Below, piece by piece: positions 1-16,391 of a DNA stretch of 64,000 nt. The stretch spans positions 372,001 to 436,000 of the forward strand of contig NZ_JAUSUL010000002.1 of NCBI RefSeq assembly GCF_030814015.1, in the 5' to 3' direction. Under the pieces are notes generated by a model, which was not told the DNA's origin, did no database searches, and was given only the letters and a program-made list of their open reading frames with translations. Origin of the DNA: Amorphus orientalis (GTDB taxonomy: Bacteria; Pseudomonadota; Alphaproteobacteria; Rhizobiales; Amorphaceae). The position numbers were made by a program, and so were the translations under genes. The stretch's first letter is position 1. Every line of letters starts with the position of its first letter.

Positions 1-805
1 GGCCGACGGAGATCAGAAGCCGGCTCGGGTTGCCGCCGGCCGCGAAGGCGCGCCAGGCCTGGGCGAAGGTCGGCCGGGGCCGGCCCGGCGCGGTCGCGGC
101 CGGGTTGCGGGCTTCCTGCTTCCACAGGGCGACCACGTTGACGACTATGGTGACGACGGCCGCGGCCTGGATCACCTGGATCAGGCGGAGCGCGCTGAAT
201 TCTTCCAGAAGCTGGCCGAACACGAGCGCGCTGGCGACCATGCCGACGAGCAGCATCACGTAGAGGAGAGAGACGACCCGCGGCCGCGAGGCCTCCGGCG
301 CGATGTCGGTGGCGAGCGCCAGGCCGGCGGTCTGGACGGTGTGGAGTCCGGCACCGACCAGCAGGAAGGCGAGGGCGGCCCCGATCTGGCCGAACACAAC
401 CGGGCCGTTGCCGTCGCCGGACAGCAGCAGCAGCGCGAACGGCATGATGGCGAAGCCGCCGAACTGCAGGAGCGTGCCCATCCAGATGTAGGGGACCCGG
501 CGCCAGCCGAGCAGGGAACGGTGGGTGTCCGACTTGAAGCCGATCAGGGCGCGCGCCGGCGCGAAGACCAGGGGAAGCGCGACCATGCCGGCGACCAGCC
601 AGGCCGGGACGCCGAGCTCCAGGATCATGACGCGGTTGAGCGTACCGTTGAGAAGAACCAGAGCCATGCCCACCGAGACCTGGAACAGGGACAGGCGGAG
701 CAGCCGTCCCAGAGGCAATTCGGTGGTCGCGGCGTCGGCGAAAGGCAGGAACCGATGTCCCACATTCTGCCAGCCGCGGGCCAGTATCTGGTTGATCCCT
801 CTCAT
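1..805 (-). CDS. lhaA: LhaA/PucC-family light-harvesting assembly protein (partial, runs off the left edge)
   Basis: The frame is open from an ATG at 805 through the window edge, giving about 268 residues. The translation is a polytopic membrane protein of the major-facilitator-like PucC/LhaA family. It starts MRGINQILARGW and contains the family-typical hydrophobic helices and the stretch GFKSDTHRSLLGWRRVPYIW at about residues 91-110. LhaA helps insert or assemble LH1 around the reaction centre in the inner membrane. The start overlaps the bchM stop as ATGA, so translation is probably coupled. Position directly after bchM matches the usual bchFNBHLM-lhaA-puh order, so puhA would be expected beyond the left edge (inference). 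The paralogous PucC-like gene at 13385 belongs to the same superfamily, but synteny favours lhaA here. Confidence 0.85.
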   Translation of the reverse strand, partial: MRGINQILARGWQNVGHRFLPFADAATTELPLGRLLRLSLFQVSVGMALVLLNGTLNRVMILELGVPAWLVAGMVALPLVFAPARALIGFKSDTHRSLLGWRRVPYIWMGTLLQFGGFAIMPFALLLLSGDGNGPVVFGQIGAALAFLLVGAGLHTVQTAGLALATDIAPEASRPRVVSLLYVMLLVGMVASALVFGQLLEEFSALRLIQVIQAAAVVTIVVNVVALWKQEARNPAATAPGRPRPTFAQAWRAFAAGGNPSRLLISVG

Positions 806-1499
806 CGACGCACGAGCTCCAGCGCCTGAGAGGTGTAGAAGCCGCTCGAGATCCGGCAGGTCCGGCCGATCTCCCAGCCGCCAAGACGCGACGTCCGTTC
901 GATCCGCCGACGAAGCTCCGTCTCCCAGATCGGGACGATCTTCGGGGCGCGGTTGCCCGACGGCATCATCCGCCCGACCGCGTGCATCGTCGCCAGAAGC
1001 GGCGTGCTCGGCGCGAAGGTGACGAGGATGGACCGGTCCGCCCGCTCGGCGAACGCGGCCAGCATCCGGACGACGTCGGCCGCCTGGTAGTGGATGAGGG
1101 AATCCATCGCCACGACGTGGTCGAAGCGGCCGAACGCGGGATCGAGCATGTCGCCGACCCGGTAGTCGATGCGGCCGGCTCCGGTGTCCGCGGTGCGGTC
1201 CCGGGCGAGCGCGATCAGCGTCGGGGAGAGGTCGACGGCGACCATGTCGGCGCCGCGGCGGGCGGCCTCGAGCGACAGCGCGCCGGTGCCGCAACCGGCG
1301 TCGAGCAGCCGGTGCCCGGCGAGATCGTCGGGCAGCCAGGACAGCAGCGTGGCCCGCATCCGGTCACGCCCGGCCCGGACGGTGGCGCGGATGCGGCTGA
1401 CCGGCGCGTCGGAGGTCAGCCGCGCCCAGGCATCGGCCGCGGTCCGGTCGAAATAGGTCTCAAGCTCGCCGCGGCGGGTGGTGTAGGCGTCGGTTGCCA

Positions 1500-1500
<1 letters not shown>
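802..1500 (-). CDS. bchM: magnesium-protoporphyrin IX methyltransferase
   Basis: This 232-residue protein transfers a methyl group from S-adenosylmethionine to the C13 propionate of Mg-protoporphyrin IX, the step after BchHID. A class I SAM-binding motif DAGCGTG is at residues 67-73, followed by an acidic end of strand 2 (VAVDLS). The start used is the ATG at 1500, which overlaps the bchL stop as ATGA. The same frame stays open upstream through bchL, but that extension is only an antisense-like artefact of high GC. The C terminus (YTSQALELVRR) is typical of BchM. The gene is in the bchFNBHLM-lhaA operon and overlaps lhaA by 4 bp. Confidence 0.95.
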
Positions 1501-6089
<4,589 letters not shown>

Positions 6090-6115
<26 letters not shown>

Positions 6116-7634
6116 CGTACAGGGTCTCGACTGTTATCGTTGTCATCCCGCGCGCGGCGGCGAAGCTCTCGGTGTTGCGGCGCGCCTTCCCGCGCACGAA
6201 GAAGGGGATCTTGCGGAGTTCGTGTTCGGCCTCGTCGGCCCAGAGCGGGCTGCCGTCGACCGGCTCGCCGGACGCAGCCGGCGTCGGATGCGCGGCGGCG
6301 TGCGCGCCCAAATGTGACGGGCCGGCCTCGTCGCTGAATTCCCGGTCCTCGCGGAACATCGCCAGGAGGTGCTCCTCCAGGCCCATGGTCAGCGGGTGAA
6401 CCCAGGTGTCGAAAATGACGTTCGCGCCTTCCCAGCCCATCTGCGGGGCGTAGCGCGCCGGGTAGTCCTCCACGTGGGTGGGGCCGGAAATGACGGCGCA
6501 GGGCAGGCCGAAGCGCTTGGCGATGTGGCGCTCCATCTGGCTGCCGAGCACGATCTCGGGCTGCAGCTCCGCGATCCGCGCCTCGACCTCGAGATAGTCG
6601 TCGGTGATCAGGGCCTCGAAGCCGCGTGCCTGGGCGGCGGCGCGGACCTCGCGGGCGAACTCGCGGCTGTAGGTGCCGAGCCCGACGACCTCGAAGCCGA
6701 GTTCGTGGTCGGCGATGTCGGCGGCGGCGAGCGCATGGGTCGCGTCGCCGAAGACGAAGGCGCGCTTGCCGGTCAGGTAGGTGGAATCGACGGAGCGCGC
6801 GTACCAGGGCAGCCGCGACGCCGTCTGATCCGGCAGCGCGGCCGGGTCGAGCCCGGCGAGCTCGGCCACCTCCGCCAGGAAGCGGCGGGTCGCGCCGATG
6901 CCGATCGGAACCGTGGTCGTGCTTTTCTGGCCGAAGGTCCGTTCCAGCCAGCGCGCCGTCGTCGCGGCGATCTCGGGATAGAGGACCACGTTGAAATTCG
7001 CCTCGCCGAGGCGGGCGAGATCGCTTGGGGTGGCGCCGAGCGGGGCGACGACGTGGACGTCGACGCCGATCCCGGCGAGAAGCGTCGTGATCTCCCGGAC
7101 GTCATCCCGGTGACGGAAACCGAGGGCCGTCGGCCCGAGCAGGTTGCAGCGCGGCCGACGCCCGTCGCGCGGAGGCGGACCGGAGGCGCCGGAGCGCTCG
7201 CACGTGGCGCGGGTGAGCCGGTAGAAGGTCTCCGAGGCGCCCCAGTTCTCCTTCTTCTGGTAGGAGGGCAGCTCCAGCGGTACCACGGGAATGGGCAGGT
7301 CGAGCGCCTTCGCCAGACCGCCGGGATCGTCCTGGAGCAGCTCGGCGGTGCACGACGCGCCGACGATCATCACCTCGGGCCGGAAGCGCTCGTAGGCCTC
7401 GCGCGCGGCGACCCGAAAAAGGTCGGCGGTGTCGGAGCCCAGATCGCGGGCCTGGAAGGTGGTGTAGGTCACCGGCGGCCGGTCGGGCAGCCGCTCGATC
7501 ATCGTGAACAGAAGATCGGCGTAGGTGTCGCCCTGAGGCGCGTGCAGGACGTAGTGCACGCCCTTCATCGCGGTGGCGATGCGCATGGCGCCCACATGGG
7601 GCGGCCCTTCATATGTCCACACGGTGAGCTGCAT
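6090..7634 (-). CDS. bchB: light-independent protochlorophyllide reductase subunit B
   Basis: This 514-residue protein is the NifK-like subunit of the (BchNB)2 catalytic component that reduces ring D of protochlorophyllide. The N terminus ([18 protein letters not shown]) is highly typical of BchB. Asp36 in [12 protein letters not shown] matches the unusual aspartate ligand of the NB-cluster known in this family. The C-terminal basic domain includes [15 protein letters not shown], the conserved light-independent reductase tail. It follows bchN by 4 bp and overlaps bchH by 26 bp. Confidence 0.96.
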
Positions 7635-7638
7635 GGCG

Positions 7639-9556
<1,918 letters not shown>

Positions 9557-9763
9557 TAATGCAAAACTTACAATGAGCGACTTTTTTTAATTATACCGCT
9601 TCCACAACTATCGGTTTCGATCTAGCCTTGACGACGTCGGCCCATGAAAATGAGAGGGGTGTGCCGTCGAAAGCACCCGAAAGCCAAATAAATTCTCAAC
9701 AATGAGAGTGGTTTAGGGGCGAATACCATCCTTCTCTCCAGTTGCCTGAACGGGAGGGGCAAT

Positions 9764-10699
9764 ATGGGAGATCGTATTCGGCATGGGGTGTCGCTGGACG
9801 ACGCCGATTTGCTCGACCTGTTCACGGGCTTTGACGTGGCTGGTTGCTTTGACACCTGTGGCGGTCCTCACGACACCGTGACCGGGCCGCCTGACCGCTC
9901 CTCGACGCTCGAGCGCGCGATTCAATCGGAAGTCATTCCGAGGCTGATGCTGGCTCACCGGGAAAGTCCGGACACGCAATGGTCGAGCGCGACAGGCGCC
10001 ACGAAAGCGGACGGTCCGGTTCGGGCCGAGCCCACGGCGAAGGACGTCACCGAGCTGACCCGGCTGGTGCTGACCCATGACACGGCGATCTGCATCGCTT
10101 TCGTCGACGGGCTGCTCGAAGAGGGCGTGTCGCTCGAAGCGGTGTTCCTCGAGCTCGTTTCTCCGGCCGCCAAGCTTCTCGGAGAAATGTGGAAGGCGGA
10201 TCTCTGCAGCTTCACCGACGTGACCCTCGGGCTCGCCAAGCTGCAGCAGGTCGTGCGCACCCATGCGGGCGCGTTTGAGGCGGAGTGTGCGGATACGCCC
10301 GGCGGGGCGCGGCGGGCCCTGCTCTTGGCGATGCCGGGCGAGCAGCACACGCTCGGGATCTTCCTGGTGGAGATGTTCCTGCGGCGCGCCGGCTGGGACG
10401 TGTGCGGGGGACCCGCCCTGTCGAGCGACGAGCTCAACGCGCTGATCCGGCGGGAATGGTTCTCGGTGATCGGTCTGTCGATCAGCGCCGACAATCTCCT
10501 GGGGACGCTGTCCGGGGCGATCCGGACAATCCGGCGTGAATCGTGCAACCGGAATGTCGGCATCATGGTTGGGGGGAGAGTTTTCGTCGACCACCCGGAT
10601 TGGGTGGCAGTGGTCGGAGCCGATGCGATTGCGCTCGAGGCACGCCAAGCGGTTTCTGCAGCTGAGAATATCGTTGTTGCTGCAGAGGGGCGATGCTAG
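9764..10699 (+). CDS. aerR: AerR/PpaA, cobalamin-binding antirepressor of PpsR
   Basis: A 311-residue soluble regulator. Residues about 95-165 resemble the helical region of SCHIC-type cobalamin sensors (GEMWKADLCSFTDVTLGLAK). Residues 185-300 form a B12-binding Rossmann domain with GEQHTLG, where His195 is the expected cobalt ligand. In Rhodobacter the homologue binds B12 and modulates CrtJ/PpsR binding to photosynthesis promoters. It lies 65 bp upstream of ppsR, as is usual. The N-terminal 90 residues are poorly conserved and probably flexible. Confidence 0.9.
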   Translation: MGDRIRHGVSLDDADLLDLFTGFDVAGCFDTCGGPHDTVTGPPDRSSTLERAIQSEVIPRLMLAHRESPDTQWSSATGATKADGPVRAEPTAKDVTELTRLVLTHDTAICIAFVDGLLEEGVSLEAVFLELVSPAAKLLGEMWKADLCSFTDVTLGLAKLQQVVRTHAGAFEAECADTPGGARRALLLAMPGEQHTLGIFLVEMFLRRAGWDVCGGPALSSDELNALIRREWFSVIGLSISADNLLGTLSGAIRTIRRESCNRNVGIMVGGRVFVDHPDWVAVVGADAIALEARQAVSAAENIVVAAEGRC

Positions 10700-10764
10700 G
10701 GAGGGGCCCTTCTTGGAACCCACTCCAGCGCGAATGGCTCGGAGTTGCATGTTCTGGAGTTGCA

Positions 10765-12195
10765 ATGGACACTTCGGACTCGCTCGATCGGCGGGCGCAT
10801 TTCAAGTTTCCGGAGGAGACGTTCCGGAATTTGGATGCGACGTCCTTCGGCGCGCTTATCGCGACGACTGCGGACGTGGTTCTGGTCGTCGACGGCGACG
10901 GTGTCATTCGCGACGTGGCGGTTGGCAACGGAGACCTGTTGTCCGAGGGGCTTGACGAGACGACCGACCGGCGCTGGATCGATACGGTCACCATCGAGAG
11001 CCGGCCGAAGGTCGAAGAGATGATCGCCGCCGCATCCAACGGGGGCGCGATCCGGTGGCGCCAGGTCAATCATCCTGCCAGGGATGGTGTGAGCATCCCG
11101 GTGAACTATCTTGCACAGCGTCTCGGTTCCGACGACCGGATCTTAGTCGTCGGGAAAGAAATGCGTGATTTTACTGTCCTGCAGCAGCAGGTGGTCGAAA
11201 CGCAGCAATCGATGGAGCGGGAGTACGCCCGACTTAGGCAGGCGGAAATGAGGTACCGACTTCTGTTTCGACTCGCATCCGAACCGGTTCTGGTGGTCAA
11301 CGCGGCCACCGGCAAGGTTCAGGACGCTAATCCGGCGGCGTTGCGTGTGCTCGACCGAACGGCGGAGCGGACCAACGGGCGACGCTTCACGGAGTTCTTC
11401 GATAGCGAGAGCGCCCGGTCGATCGATCGCCTGTTCGCCGCCCTCCAGACCACGGGCGAGGCGCCTTCGGTGGCGGCCTGCCTGAGGGAGCAGTCGGCCC
11501 CCTGCATGGTGTCCGCATCGCTGTTCCGTCGCGACGAGACGGCGCACTTCCTGGTCCGCCTCGCTTTGCCGGAAGAGGTCGATCGGTCCGGCGACAATGG
11601 GACGAGCGAGAGCCTGCAGGCCGTGATGCGGCATCTGCCCGACGGATTCGTGGTCACCGACCTCGACATGAACGTGCTGACCTGCAACGAGTCGTTTCTC
11701 GACATCGTCCAGTTCGCCACGGAAGATCAGGTGAAGGGACAGAGCCTGGAGCGCTGGCTCGGCCGCGGGTCGATCGACACCAGCTCGCTGTCGGCGAGCC
11801 TGCGCGAGCACGGCACGGTTCGCAACTTCGCCACCTTCATTCACAGCGAATACGGGCTCGACGAGGACGTCGAGATCACCGCGGTCTCGGTGCCCAAGGG
11901 CGAGGCGCCGTGTCTCGGGTTCATCGTCAGGCGCGTCACCCGCGCCGCCAAGACGACCGGCGACATGCCGACCGGGCTGCCGCGCTCGGTGGACCAGCTC
12001 ACCGAACTGGTCGGCCGCGTTCCGCTCAAGGATCTGGTTCGCGAAGCCACCGACGTGATCGAGCGGCTGTGCATCGAGGCCTCGCTGCAGCTGACCCACG
12101 ACAACCGTGCCTCGGCGGCCCAGATGCTGGGACTGAGCCGGCAGAGCTTCTACGCCAAGCTGCGCCGCCACGGTCTCGGCGATCTCGATTCCTGA
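10765..12195 (+). CDS. ppsR: PpsR/CrtJ, redox-responsive repressor of photosynthesis genes
   Basis: A 476-residue transcription factor, normal in length for the family. It shows an N-terminal PAS-like region, a connecting helix (QQQVVETQQSMEREYARLRQ, about residues 140-159), two further PAS domains, and a C-terminal FIS-type helix-turn-helix ending NRASAAQMLGLSRQSFYAKL. A cysteine just ahead of the HTH (VIERLCIEAS) matches the redox-active position of PpsR. The start ATG at 10765 is preceded by GGAG; an upstream in-frame ATG at 10693 would add 24 poorly conserved residues. It should act on the TGT-N12-ACA sites listed in this annotation. Confidence 0.95.
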   Translation: MDTSDSLDRRAHFKFPEETFRNLDATSFGALIATTADVVLVVDGDGVIRDVAVGNGDLLSEGLDETTDRRWIDTVTIESRPKVEEMIAAASNGGAIRWRQVNHPARDGVSIPVNYLAQRLGSDDRILVVGKEMRDFTVLQQQVVETQQSMEREYARLRQAEMRYRLLFRLASEPVLVVNAATGKVQDANPAALRVLDRTAERTNGRRFTEFFDSESARSIDRLFAALQTTGEAPSVAACLREQSAPCMVSASLFRRDETAHFLVRLALPEEVDRSGDNGTSESLQAVMRHLPDGFVVTDLDMNVLTCNESFLDIVQFATEDQVKGQSLERWLGRGSIDTSSLSASLREHGTVRNFATFIHSEYGLDEDVEITAVSVPKGEAPCLGFIVRRVTRAAKTTGDMPTGLPRSVDQLTELVGRVPLKDLVREATDVIERLCIEASLQLTHDNRASAAQMLGLSRQSFYAKLRRHGLGDLDS

Positions 12196-12409
12196 CCAAG
12201 CAGCGTCCGCCGGCGCGTGTCCGGCCCTGTCGCTGGCTGCCTGATGCGGCTGCAACACCCGTCGCGGTCATGGGTCCAGACCATCTTCTGCCTGACATCG
12301 ATTGAGTGAGCGACGCCAGCGTTCCGGCGCCGAGCGGCGGGGCCTGCAATTTTTACGTGCGATCCGGGGGTCCGTCGCTGTGAAGACGGCGCGACAGAGG
12401 CTGCGGGTG

Positions 12410-12453
12410 TGTCAATCTTGATTGACATTAAAGAGTGTCAATCATACCATTCA
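12410..12453. promoter_or_regulatory. tandem PpsR operators upstream of bchG
   Basis: The first site, TGTCAATCTTGATTGACA (12410-12427), is a perfect TGT-N12-ACA palindrome. Exactly 8 bp further is a weaker second 18-mer beginning TGTCAATCATACC (12436-12453), whose right half is degraded. The pair ends a few bases before the likely bchG start at 12458. That leaves almost no leader, so the operator probably overlaps the promoter or transcript start. The 214 bp between ppsR and the first site hold no recognisable gene. Confidence 0.85.
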
Positions 12454-12457
12454 CCCC

Positions 12458-13381
12458 ATGACACGCGCCGCCCTCACCATGAAGCGATCGGACCGTCCGT
12501 CTCCACCGGTGGTGGTGGAATTTCTCAAGCCCATTACCTGGTTTGCGCCGATGTGGGCGTTCGGCTGCGGGGTCGTCTCGTCCGGGGCGGACCTCTCCGG
12601 CCGTCTCCTTCCGGTGGCAGCCGGCATTCTGCTCGCCGGTCCGCTCGTCTGCGCCACCAGCCAGGCGGTGAACGACTGGTACGACCGGCACGTCGACGCC
12701 ATCAACGAACCCGACCGGCCGATCCCCTCCGGACGCATTCCGGGCAACTGGGGCTACTATATCGCGCTTCTGTGGACCGTCCTGTCGCTTGGCGTTGCTG
12801 CCGGGCTGGGGCCGCTCGTGCTCGCCGCTGCGATTGTCGGCCTCGCCTTCGCCTGGGCCTACAGCGCGCCGCCGCTCCGGCTGAAGCGGGACGGGTGGGT
12901 CGGCAATGCGGCGGTGGCGCTGTGCTACGAAGGCCTTCCCTGGTTCACCGGCGCCGTCCTGATGACCGCTACGATGCCGGACGGGCGGATTATCGCCCTG
13001 GCGGCGCTGTTCAGTCTCGGCGCCCACGGCATCATGACCCTGAACGACTTCAAGTCCGTCGAGGGAGACCGCCGCATGGGCGTGGCGTCGCTGCCGGTCC
13101 AGCTCGGAGTCGGCAACGCGGCGCGGCTGGCCTGCGTGGTCATGGTCGCCCCGCAGATCGTTGTTATCGCGCTCTTTTTCTCCTGGGGCAGCCCGGTCTT
13201 CGCTGCTGCGATTGCAGCGCTCGTGGTTGCGCAGATCGTGCTGATGGCGACGATGCTCTTTCCCCTGGAGCGGATCCTGCAGCAGCCGCGCGAACGCGCC
13301 GCGCTCTACAACGCCACCGGCACGACGCTGTTCGTCGTGGCCATGCTCGTCGCCGCCTTCGGCGTCCGGGCGGGCATCTGA
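12458..13381 (+). CDS. bchG: bacteriochlorophyll a synthase (geranylgeranyl/phytyl transferase)
   Basis: A UbiA-family prenyltransferase with multiple membrane helices that esterifies bacteriochlorophyllide a with geranylgeranyl diphosphate. The Mg-diphosphate motifs are visible as NDWYDRHVDAINEPDRPIPS and NDFKSVEGDRRMG. A frame start at 12422 lies inside the PpsR operator, so the ATG at 12458 (or 12479, MKRSDR) is preferred. This gives 307 residues, close to the family norm. It is followed after 3 bp by the PucC-like gene and then bchP, an arrangement typical of PGCs. Confidence 0.95.
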   Translation: MTRAALTMKRSDRPSPPVVVEFLKPITWFAPMWAFGCGVVSSGADLSGRLLPVAAGILLAGPLVCATSQAVNDWYDRHVDAINEPDRPIPSGRIPGNWGYYIALLWTVLSLGVAAGLGPLVLAAAIVGLAFAWAYSAPPLRLKRDGWVGNAAVALCYEGLPWFTGAVLMTATMPDGRIIALAALFSLGAHGIMTLNDFKSVEGDRRMGVASLPVQLGVGNAARLACVVMVAPQIVVIALFFSWGSPVFAAAIAALVVAQIVLMATMLFPLERILQQPRERAALYNATGTTLFVVAMLVAAFGVRAGI

Positions 13382-13384
13382 GCC

Positions 13385-14737
13385 ATGAGCGGGTCCGCCC
13401 CTCTCGGCTGGGTCGCCATCGTGAGGTTGGGCCTGGTGCAGACCGCGCTCGGCGCGATCGTCGTACTCACCACGTCGACGATCAACCGGGTGATGGTGGT
13501 GGAGCTGATGCTGCCCGCCATCCTGCCGGGCGCCCTCGTCGCGTTGCATTATGCCGTCCAGATTCTGAGGCCCCGCTGGGGCCATGGCGCCGATCGCGGC
13601 GGACGGCGCACCGTCTGGATCATCGGCGGCATGGCGCTGCTTGCGGCGGGCGCCACGGGCGCGGCGATCGCGACCGCTCTCATGGCGGTGTCGACCCTTG
13701 CCGGCGTCGCGCTCGCAGTCGCGGCCTTCCTTCTCGTCGGCATCGGGGTCGGGGCGGCCGGGACGAACCTGCTCGCCCTTCTGGCCAGTCGGGTCGCGCC
13801 CGGGCGCAGGGCGCCGGCGGCCACCATCGTCTGGCTGATGATGATCGCCGGTTTCGTTGTGACCGCGACGGTCGCCGGGCACTTTCTCGATCCGTTCTCC
13901 AGCGTACGGCTGGTGACGGTGACGGCGGTGGTCTCCGTTGCTGCCTTTCTCGTCGCCGTGGCGGCGCTGTGGGGCGTGGAAGCGCGCGGGGGCGACCGGT
14001 CGCCGGCGGTCGCAGAGCAGCAGGCCCACAACCGGTCGGATTTCCGCGCGGCGCTGGCTGCCGTGTGGGCGGAGCCCGAGGCGCGCCGGTTCACCATCTT
14101 CGTGTTCGTCTCCATGCTGGCCTACAGCGCCCAGGATCTGGTGCTGGAGCCGTTCGCCGGCGCGGTTTTCGCCATGACGCCGGGACAGTCGACCCAGCTC
14201 GCCGGCGTCCAGCACGGCGGTGTTCTGATCGGCATGATCGTGGTCGCGCTCGCGGGCGCGGGCATCGGAGGCGTCCGTCTCGGAACGCTCAGAGGCTGGA
14301 CCATCGGCGGGTGCCTGGCGTCCGCCGCGGCCCTTGCGCTGCTGGCGGTCGGGGGCTCGTTCGGGCCCGGCTGGCCGCTGGTGCCGACCGTCTTTGCGCT
14401 CGGCGCCGCGAACGGCGTCTTCGCCGTGGCGGCCATCGGCTCGATGATGGCCCTTGCCGGCGCCCGCGAAGGCGGGAGCGAAGGCATCCGGATGGGGCTG
14501 TGGGGCGCGGGTCAGGCGATCGCGTTCGCGCTCGGCGGTTTCGTTGGCACGGCCGTGGTCGACGGGGTGCGTCTGGTGGTGGCCGACCCGGCTGCCGCCT
14601 ACGTCACCGTATTTGCGCTCGAGGCGCTCCTGTTCCTCCTGTCAGCCGGTCTCGCCGCGCGGGTTTCGCGGGCGCCGGCGTCATCGGTGGATCCGGAGCC
14701 GGTATTGACGCGGGGAGGCGCGGATGTCCGGGCATGA
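13385..14737 (+). CDS. PucC-family transporter-like protein between bchG and bchP
   Basis: A 450-residue membrane protein of the PucC/LhaA major-facilitator-like family, with about twelve hydrophobic segments. It starts MSGSAPLGWVAIVRLGLVQ and contains the family marker STINRVMVVELMLPAILPGA. A homologue sits between bchG and bchP in many purple bacteria (called orf428 or bch2 there). It is thought to move or assemble pigment or light-harvesting components; the exact substrate is unproven. It overlaps bchP by 14 bp, so the three genes are almost certainly co-transcribed. Confidence 0.88.
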   Translation: MSGSAPLGWVAIVRLGLVQTALGAIVVLTTSTINRVMVVELMLPAILPGALVALHYAVQILRPRWGHGADRGGRRTVWIIGGMALLAAGATGAAIATALMAVSTLAGVALAVAAFLLVGIGVGAAGTNLLALLASRVAPGRRAPAATIVWLMMIAGFVVTATVAGHFLDPFSSVRLVTVTAVVSVAAFLVAVAALWGVEARGGDRSPAVAEQQAHNRSDFRAALAAVWAEPEARRFTIFVFVSMLAYSAQDLVLEPFAGAVFAMTPGQSTQLAGVQHGGVLIGMIVVALAGAGIGGVRLGTLRGWTIGGCLASAAALALLAVGGSFGPGWPLVPTVFALGAANGVFAVAAIGSMMALAGAREGGSEGIRMGLWGAGQAIAFALGGFVGTAVVDGVRLVVADPAAAYVTVFALEALLFLLSAGLAARVSRAPASSVDPEPVLTRGGADVRA

Positions 14738-15911
14738 GATGTTCGACGTGATCGTGGTCGGCGGCGGCCCGGCGGGAGCGACGGCTGCCACCGATCTTGC
14801 CCAGCGCGGCCATTCGGTGATGCTTCTGGATCGGGACGGGCGGATCAAGCCCTGCGGCGGCGCGGTTCCACCGCGGCTCATGCGGGAGTTCGCGGTGCCG
14901 GACAGCCTGCTGGTCGCCCGGGTGGGCGGCGCACGGATCGTCGCGCCGAGCGAGCGCAAGGTCGAGATGCCGATCGCCACCGGCGGCTATGTCGGCATGG
15001 TCGACCGGGAGACGTTCGACGAATGGCTGCGGGAACGGGCGCGCTGGGCCGGGGCCGATCGCCGGACAGGCCTGTTCGAAGACCTGGATCGGCAGCCCGA
15101 CGGATCGGTGGGCCTCACCTACCGCGATCCGGAGGGGACGCAGCATCGCGTCGGCGCGCGGTTCGTGATCGGCGCCGACGGCGCGGTCTCCGCCGTGGCC
15201 CGACGGGCGATGCCGGCCTCCGGCCGGGCCCCTTACGTGTTCGCCTATCACGAGATCGTCGAGGTGCCTGATGCAGCACCTGGCTACGATCCATCGCGCT
15301 GCGACGTCTACTATCAGGGCCGGCTCTCGCCGGACTTCTACGGCTGGGTGTTTCCCCACGGCCGGACGGTCAGTGTCGGCACCGGCACGGCGGTGAAGGG
15401 GTTTTCGCTGCGCACTGCCGTTGCGGCGCTGCGTGACGACGCCGGCCTTGCCGGCGGCCGCACCGTGCGGCGGGAGGGCGCGCCGCTTCCGCTGCGGCCG
15501 CTGCCGAAATGGGACGACGGCCGCAACGTCGTGCTGGCGGGAGATGCCGCCGGCGTCGTCGCCCCAGCCTCGGGCGAGGGCATCTACTACGCCATGCTGA
15601 GCGGCCGGCTCGTCGGGGAAGCCGTCACGGAAGCTCTTGTGACCGGCGACGCCCGCGCGCTCGCCGGGGCGCGCAAGCGCTTCATGCGGGAGCACGGTCG
15701 GGTGTTCTGGATCCTCTGGATGATGCAGCGCTTCTGGTATTCCAGCGACAAGAGGCGCGAGCGCTTCGTCAGCATCTGCAACGATCCCGACGTCCAGTCG
15801 CTGACGTGGACGGCCTACATGGACAAGAAGCTCGTCCGTGCGCGGCCCGCCGCCCATGCGCGCATTTTCCTGAAAGACATGGCGCATCTGCTGCGCCTGG
15901 TCTCCCCGTGA
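14724..15911 (+). CDS. bchP: geranylgeranyl reductase BchP
   Basis: A 395-residue FAD-dependent reductase that saturates the geranylgeranyl tail to phytyl on bacteriochlorophyll. The dinucleotide-binding motif GGGPAGATAA is near residues 13-22. CGGAVPPRLM and the second FAD motif VLAGDAAGVVAPASGEGIYY are highly conserved in BchP/ChlP. Length is normal. It is the third gene of the bchG operon and is followed 49 bp later by a small membrane ORF. Confidence 0.95.
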   Translation: MSGHEMFDVIVVGGGPAGATAATDLAQRGHSVMLLDRDGRIKPCGGAVPPRLMREFAVPDSLLVARVGGARIVAPSERKVEMPIATGGYVGMVDRETFDEWLRERARWAGADRRTGLFEDLDRQPDGSVGLTYRDPEGTQHRVGARFVIGADGAVSAVARRAMPASGRAPYVFAYHEIVEVPDAAPGYDPSRCDVYYQGRLSPDFYGWVFPHGRTVSVGTGTAVKGFSLRTAVAALRDDAGLAGGRTVRREGAPLPLRPLPKWDDGRNVVLAGDAAGVVAPASGEGIYYAMLSGRLVGEAVTEALVTGDARALAGARKRFMREHGRVFWILWMMQRFWYSSDKRRERFVSICNDPDVQSLTWTAYMDKKLVRARPAAHARIFLKDMAHLLRLVSP

Positions 15912-15960
15912 GGACGAAGCGTCCGCGCCGCCGAACCGGCGTCGGCTCTTTCGCACGGTG

Positions 15961-16233
15961 ATGGCCGAGCTGGTCGCGAGCGGCCGGCTGGTGGACATCG
16001 CGCTTGCGCTCGTCTGCCTGGAGGCGCTCGCGCTTCTTGTGGTCGTCGGCCGCCGCCGCGGGCTGCGAGCCGGCGCCCTCGACATCCTGCCCAACCTGGC
16101 CTCCGGTGCCTGCCTGATGCTCGCGCTGCGGGCTGCTCTCGTCGGTTCCGGCTGGGGCTGGGTCGTCGTTTTTCTGACGCTGGCGCTGATTGCTCACGTC
16201 GCCGATCTCGCACGGCGGCTGCGGCGGTCCTGA
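15961..16233 (+). CDS. small membrane protein downstream of bchP
   Basis: A 90-residue protein with three predicted hydrophobic segments (about residues 10-30, 40-60 and 68-86) and an Arg-rich end (DLARRLRRS). I do not recognise a named family. Its position right after bchP in the same direction suggests a role near the photosynthetic membrane. The start could also be the GTG three bases upstream. A short CA dinucleotide run (16248-16260) follows the stop. The 158-bp gap to the convergent cycA holds nothing else recognised. Confidence 0.65.
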   Translation: MAELVASGRLVDIALALVCLEALALLVVVGRRRGLRAGALDILPNLASGACLMLALRAALVGSGWGWVVVFLTLALIAHVADLARRLRRS

Positions 16234-16391
16234 AACTGCGGAGTTCGCACACACACACACGAGTGCGGGCCGATTCCATTCGGGCTAGCAGGACAATCGG
16301 AGGCCGCCCAGGCCGGTGCGGTCTGAGCAGCGTCTTGCAAAGAGTGGAGATTGCCGCCGGGTCCGGCGGTCGTTCAGGAAGGACGAATGTC

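Noticed and set aside
16248-16260. CA dinucleotide run as a phase-variation tract
   Set aside because: It has only 13 nt, lies between convergent gene ends and affects no reading frame or clear promoter spacing.
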